A stretch of DNA of 64,000 nucleotides, taken from Flavobacterium agricola (lineage in GTDB: Bacteria > Bacteroidota > Bacteroidia > Flavobacteriales > Flavobacteriaceae). The notes under the pieces were generated by a model. That model searched no databases. It was not told the DNA's origin and was given only the letters and a program-made list of their open reading frames with translations. The DNA lies in assembly GCF_025919725.1 (NCBI RefSeq), contig NZ_CP081495.1, forward strand, positions 992,001 to 1,056,000, given 5' to 3'. Positions 61,396 through 64,000 of this stretch are shown here, in pieces. Made by a program: the position numbers and the translations under genes. The number at the start of each line of letters is the position of its first letter. Position 1 is the first letter of the stretch.

Positions 61396-62793
61396 TTATT
61401 TGTATCCTAAAATTTTTAAAACATCTTCAGCTTGTTGTTGTTCAGAGAAAACTTCGGTAGCAATAATTCCGTTTTCATCGCGGTCAATTAAAATATGTTT
61501 AGGTTGCGGAATTAAACAGTGATGTAAACCTCCTTGTCCGCCAATGCTTTCCTGATACGCTCCGGTATTAAAGAAACCAATATACAAAGGTTTTTCTTTA
61601 TTATACTTTGGTAAATAAATGGCGTTTAAGTTTTGTTCTGAGTTGTAATAATCATCGCTATCACAAGTTAAACCACCTAAAAGCACACGTTCGTAGGTGT
61701 CATTCCAACGGTTTACCGCTAACATAATAAAACGTTTATTTATAGCCCATGTGTCTGGTAATGTAGTAATGAAAGACGAGTCAATCATGTTCCATTTTTC
61801 TCTATCGTTTTGTTGTTTTTGGTATAAAACTTTGTAAATCGCTCCTGCTGACTCTCCTACTGTAAACGAACCGAATTCGGTATAAATGTTTGGGCAATCA
61901 ACTTCACCTTCATCACAAGCTATTTTAATTTGATTGATGATTTCGTCTACCATGTACGCGTAATCGTAATCAAAAGTTAACGAGTTTTTAATCGGAAAAC
62001 CACCACCAATATTTAAGCTATCTAACGTTGGGCATTCGCGTTTTAAGTTGATGTAAACTTTTAAACATTTGCTTAATTCATTCCAATAATAAGCCGTATC
62101 ACGAATTCCTGTGTTAATAAAAAAGTGAAGCATTTTTAGTTCAACATTTTTATTTTCTTGAATTGCTTTTCGGTAAAAAGGCACAATATTTTTGTATCCA
62201 ATTCCTAAACGTGAGGTATAAAACTCAAACTTAGGTTCTTCTTCAGATGCAATTCGAATACCGATCGGAAATTTACCTTCAATTTTTTCTTGCAACAAAT
62301 CTAATTCTTCGTAATTATCAATTACTGGAATTGTATTTTTATGTCCGTTGTTTATTAATCGAGCAATGTTAGATATGTACTGATCGCGTTTAAAACCGTT
62401 ACAAACTACATACGTATCTTTATTAATTTTATTGTTCTCTAATAAATTTTCTACAATATTAATATCAAAAGCAGATGAAGTTTCTATATGAATGTTGTTT
62501 TTAAACGCTTCATTCATTACGTATTCAAAATGCGAACTTTTTGTACAGTAGCAGTAGTAGTAATTACCCGGATAATTATGTTTTTCCATGGCTTTACGGA
62601 ACCAACCTTTCGCTCTGTTAATATTATTAGAGATTTGAGGCAGGTACGTAAATTTTAATGGTGATCCGTACTGCTCTACCAATTTCATTAAATCAATGTT
62701 ATGAAATAATAAATTGTTATCGTTATTTAAAGTAAATTCTTCTTGAGGAAAATAAAAAGTTTGATTAATTAAATCGTAATATTTAGTGTTCAT
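61396..62793 (-). CDS. speA: Arginine decarboxylase (PLP fold-type III)
   Basis: This PLP enzyme would convert arginine to agmatine, the entry to polyamine synthesis. The 465-aa product has the alanine-racemase-like barrel with the PLP lysine in YCYCTKSSHFEYV. Other features are HIETSSAFDINIVENLL, the HFFINTGIRD strand, NIGGGFPIKNS (PLP phosphate loop) and YTEFGSFTVGESAGAIY. It is shorter than proteobacterial SpeA (about 630-660 aa), as is usual in flavobacteria. No agmatinase gene separates it from the deoxyhypusine-synthase-like gene. A closely related decarboxylase specificity is possible. Confidence 0.85.
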   Translation of the reverse strand: MNTKYYDLINQTFYFPQEEFTLNNDNNLLFHNIDLMKLVEQYGSPLKFTYLPQISNNINRAKGWFRKAMEKHNYPGNYYYCYCTKSSHFEYVMNEAFKNNIHIETSSAFDINIVENLLENNKINKDTYVVCNGFKRDQYISNIARLINNGHKNTIPVIDNYEELDLLQEKIEGKFPIGIRIASEEEPKFEFYTSRLGIGYKNIVPFYRKAIQENKNVELKMLHFFINTGIRDTAYYWNELSKCLKVYINLKRECPTLDSLNIGGGFPIKNSLTFDYDYAYMVDEIINQIKIACDEGEVDCPNIYTEFGSFTVGESAGAIYKVLYQKQQNDREKWNMIDSSFITTLPDTWAINKRFIMLAVNRWNDTYERVLLGGLTCDSDDYYNSEQNLNAIYLPKYNKEKPLYIGFFNTGAYQESIGGQGGLHHCLIPQPKHILIDRDENGIIATEVFSEQQQAEDVLKILGYK

Positions 62794-63029
62794 GATTTGT
62801 AAAGTTTAATAAATGAATAAATTTTTCTGCATTAAACCTTCAAATCATACCCTAAGATTCGCGTAAACTATTTGTAATTCTTCATGTAAAAGCTCCAATA
62901 TGATAAAATTTTCGAGTTAAACAAATTTGTAAATTTGCCAACGGCTGTTAAACCGCAACATATTTATGAAGTGAACAATTCACTGCAAAATTGCTTTGAG
63001 GCACTTAATCATAATTTTGCGCAAATGTA
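62794..63029 (-). promoter_or_regulatory. Long structured leader of speA
   Basis: On the minus strand, TACATTTG (63022-63029) matches the -7 consensus, which places the transcript start over 200 nt ahead of the speA ATG. The leader holds an inverted repeat (GCAAAATT at 63013-63020 with its complement at 62985-62992). It also has a small GTGAATTGTTCAC hairpin (62971-62983) and a ten-codon open frame (start near 63012) ending inside the second arm. No known riboswitch class was recognised. Confidence 0.4.
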
Positions 63030-63073
63030 AAAATTAATTACATTTAATGGGCATTTAAAATTATTAAAAAAAA

Positions 63074-64000
63074 CTAATTTTCATAATCTTTAAACGCATT
63101 ATAAATCAACTCGTTAGAAACTTGCTGATCTAACATTACGTCCCCGATTCCATTTAACAAACAAAATTGAATTTTTCCAAACTCGTTTTTCTTGTCGTAA
63201 ATTAATAAATCTACTATTTCATTAATAGCAGCTTCATTAAAATTAACTTTATCGTAAAGGTTATTTAGTGTAGTTTTAATATCTAGATATTGGTCATAAG
63301 TTATAAATTGTTTTTCTAATGACAAATAACTTTCTAAAATCATTCCAACAGCAATAGCTTCACCGTGTAATAATGTTGGCATAGCTTGGTTTTCTAAACA
63401 ATAACTTTCTATGGCATGGCCCAAGGTATGTCCAAAATTTAAGGCTTTTCTAATTCCTGTTTCGGTTAAATCTTGCGTAACCACGTTGTTTTTTATTTCA
63501 ACCGATCTGTAAATTAATGCATCTAAATGCTCGGTAGTTAATTCGTCTAAATGTTTAAACAACTGCCAGTATTCTGCATCTTGTATTAATCCGTGTTTCA
63601 GCATTTCTGCTAAACCCGATCGCATTTGCACTTGCGGCAAAGTTTCTAAAAATCCGGTATGAATTAAAACGGCTTTCGGATTGGTAATTGTACCTATTTG
63701 GTTTTTTAACGCTCCTAAATCAATCCCATTTTTTCCTCCTACCGAGGCATCCACCATGGCTAATAAAGATGTTGGAATATTAATAAAATCGATTCCGCGT
63801 TTAAATACCGAAGCAACAAATCCGCCTAAATCGGTTACTACTCCCCCGCCTACGTTTATAATTACCGATTTACGATCGGCACCTAATTCTATTAAAACAT
63901 TCCAAATTTGCATGCAGGTTTCCATAGTTTTATATTCTTCTCCCGCATCAAACTCAATAATTTCAAAAGGAATATTGGTTTGCATGTTACTTAAAACAGA
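63074..64000 (-). CDS. aroB: 3-dehydroquinate synthase (C-terminal part, runs off the window)
   Basis: AroB closes DAHP to 3-dehydroquinate in the shikimate pathway. The open frame continues to the window edge; the Met at 63985 is internal, since the family needs about 45-50 more residues. NAD- and metal-binding features are present: VIINVGGGVVTDLGGFVASVFKRG, IPTSLLAMVDASVGGKNGID, RSGLAEMLKHGLI (zinc Glu, Lys), NFGHTLGHAIE and LLHGEAIAVGM (zinc His). All catalytic residues in this part are intact. Confidence 0.96.
   Translation of the reverse strand, partial: SVLSNMQTNIPFEIIEFDAGEEYKTMETCMQIWNVLIELGADRKSVIINVGGGVVTDLGGFVASVFKRGIDFINIPTSLLAMVDASVGGKNGIDLGALKNQIGTITNPKAVLIHTGFLETLPQVQMRSGLAEMLKHGLIQDAEYWQLFKHLDELTTEHLDALIYRSVEIKNNVVTQDLTETGIRKALNFGHTLGHAIESYCLENQAMPTLLHGEAIAVGMILESYLSLEKQFITYDQYLDIKTTLNNLYDKVNFNEAAINEIVDLLIYDKKNEFGKIQFCLLNGIGDVMLDQQVSNELIYNAFKDYEN

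Overview
The window is AT-rich chromosomal DNA from a member of the Bacteroidetes, almost certainly the family Flavobacteriaceae. The evidence is promoter -7 boxes of the TAnnTTTG type, TonB-dependent receptors paired with surface lipoproteins, 'QVGINT' secreted proteins, hybrid sensor kinases with N-terminal TPRs, DUF6266 and LETM1-related proteins, nearly universal TAA stops, and terminators made of palindromes between A- and T-runs. The urease and nickel locus would fit a Myroides-like organism, but the genus is not proven from sequence alone.

Layout. 1-10 kb: housekeeping genes (5' part of gyrA, clpC, hutH, gcvT, a YebC-family regulator) and a LETM1-related protein. 8.8-24 kb: two equally long paralogous TPR/histidine-kinase/receiver genes (one cut by an in-frame stop), a VOC protein, a secreted glycerophosphodiesterase, a three-gene overlapping cluster (hydrolase, deoxyribosyltransferase-like, PH-like), a broken OsmC gene, a cobalamin riboswitch driving a BtuB-like receptor and BtuG-like lipoprotein, a decayed secreted-protein gene, and ettA. 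24-43 kb: accessory genes (retropepsin-like protease, exported HIU hydrolase, CBS protein, an HTH/DUF6266 islet, GNAT and aldose-epimerase genes carrying lesions, S9 peptidase, multi-OmpA protein, YgiB/YgiC pair, tRNA-Ser, a large surface protein, small sulfur-type membrane proteins, a CopD-like protein).

43-56.6 kb holds the most striking region. It is a single-direction (minus strand) run: hypA, hypB, a second ureE-like gene, TonB-dependent receptor, binding lipoprotein, SAM methyltransferase, FecCD permease, ATPase, then ureA-B-C-E-F-G-D and a urea transporter. The genes together would take a metal chelate across both membranes, deliver nickel through HypA/HypB/UreE/UreG to urease, and import urea. 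No hydrogenase gene is present. A perfect 22-bp palindrome overlaps the likely hypA promoter. The receptor is out of frame at a six-C tract, with an 8-bp tandem repeat just ahead of its start. 56.9-64 kb returns to housekeeping genes: mgtE, putP, an acidic-tailed protein, a deoxyhypusine-synthase-like gene next to an arginine decarboxylase, and the 3' part of aroB.

At least six genes carry nonsense or single-base frameshift lesions (8847-11051, 14390-14870, 18570-19359, 28283-28792, 32157-33018, 52878-55078). Either this strain is losing accessory genes or some homopolymer lengths are miscalled; raw reads would tell. No rRNA, CRISPR array, insertion sequence or prophage was seen.
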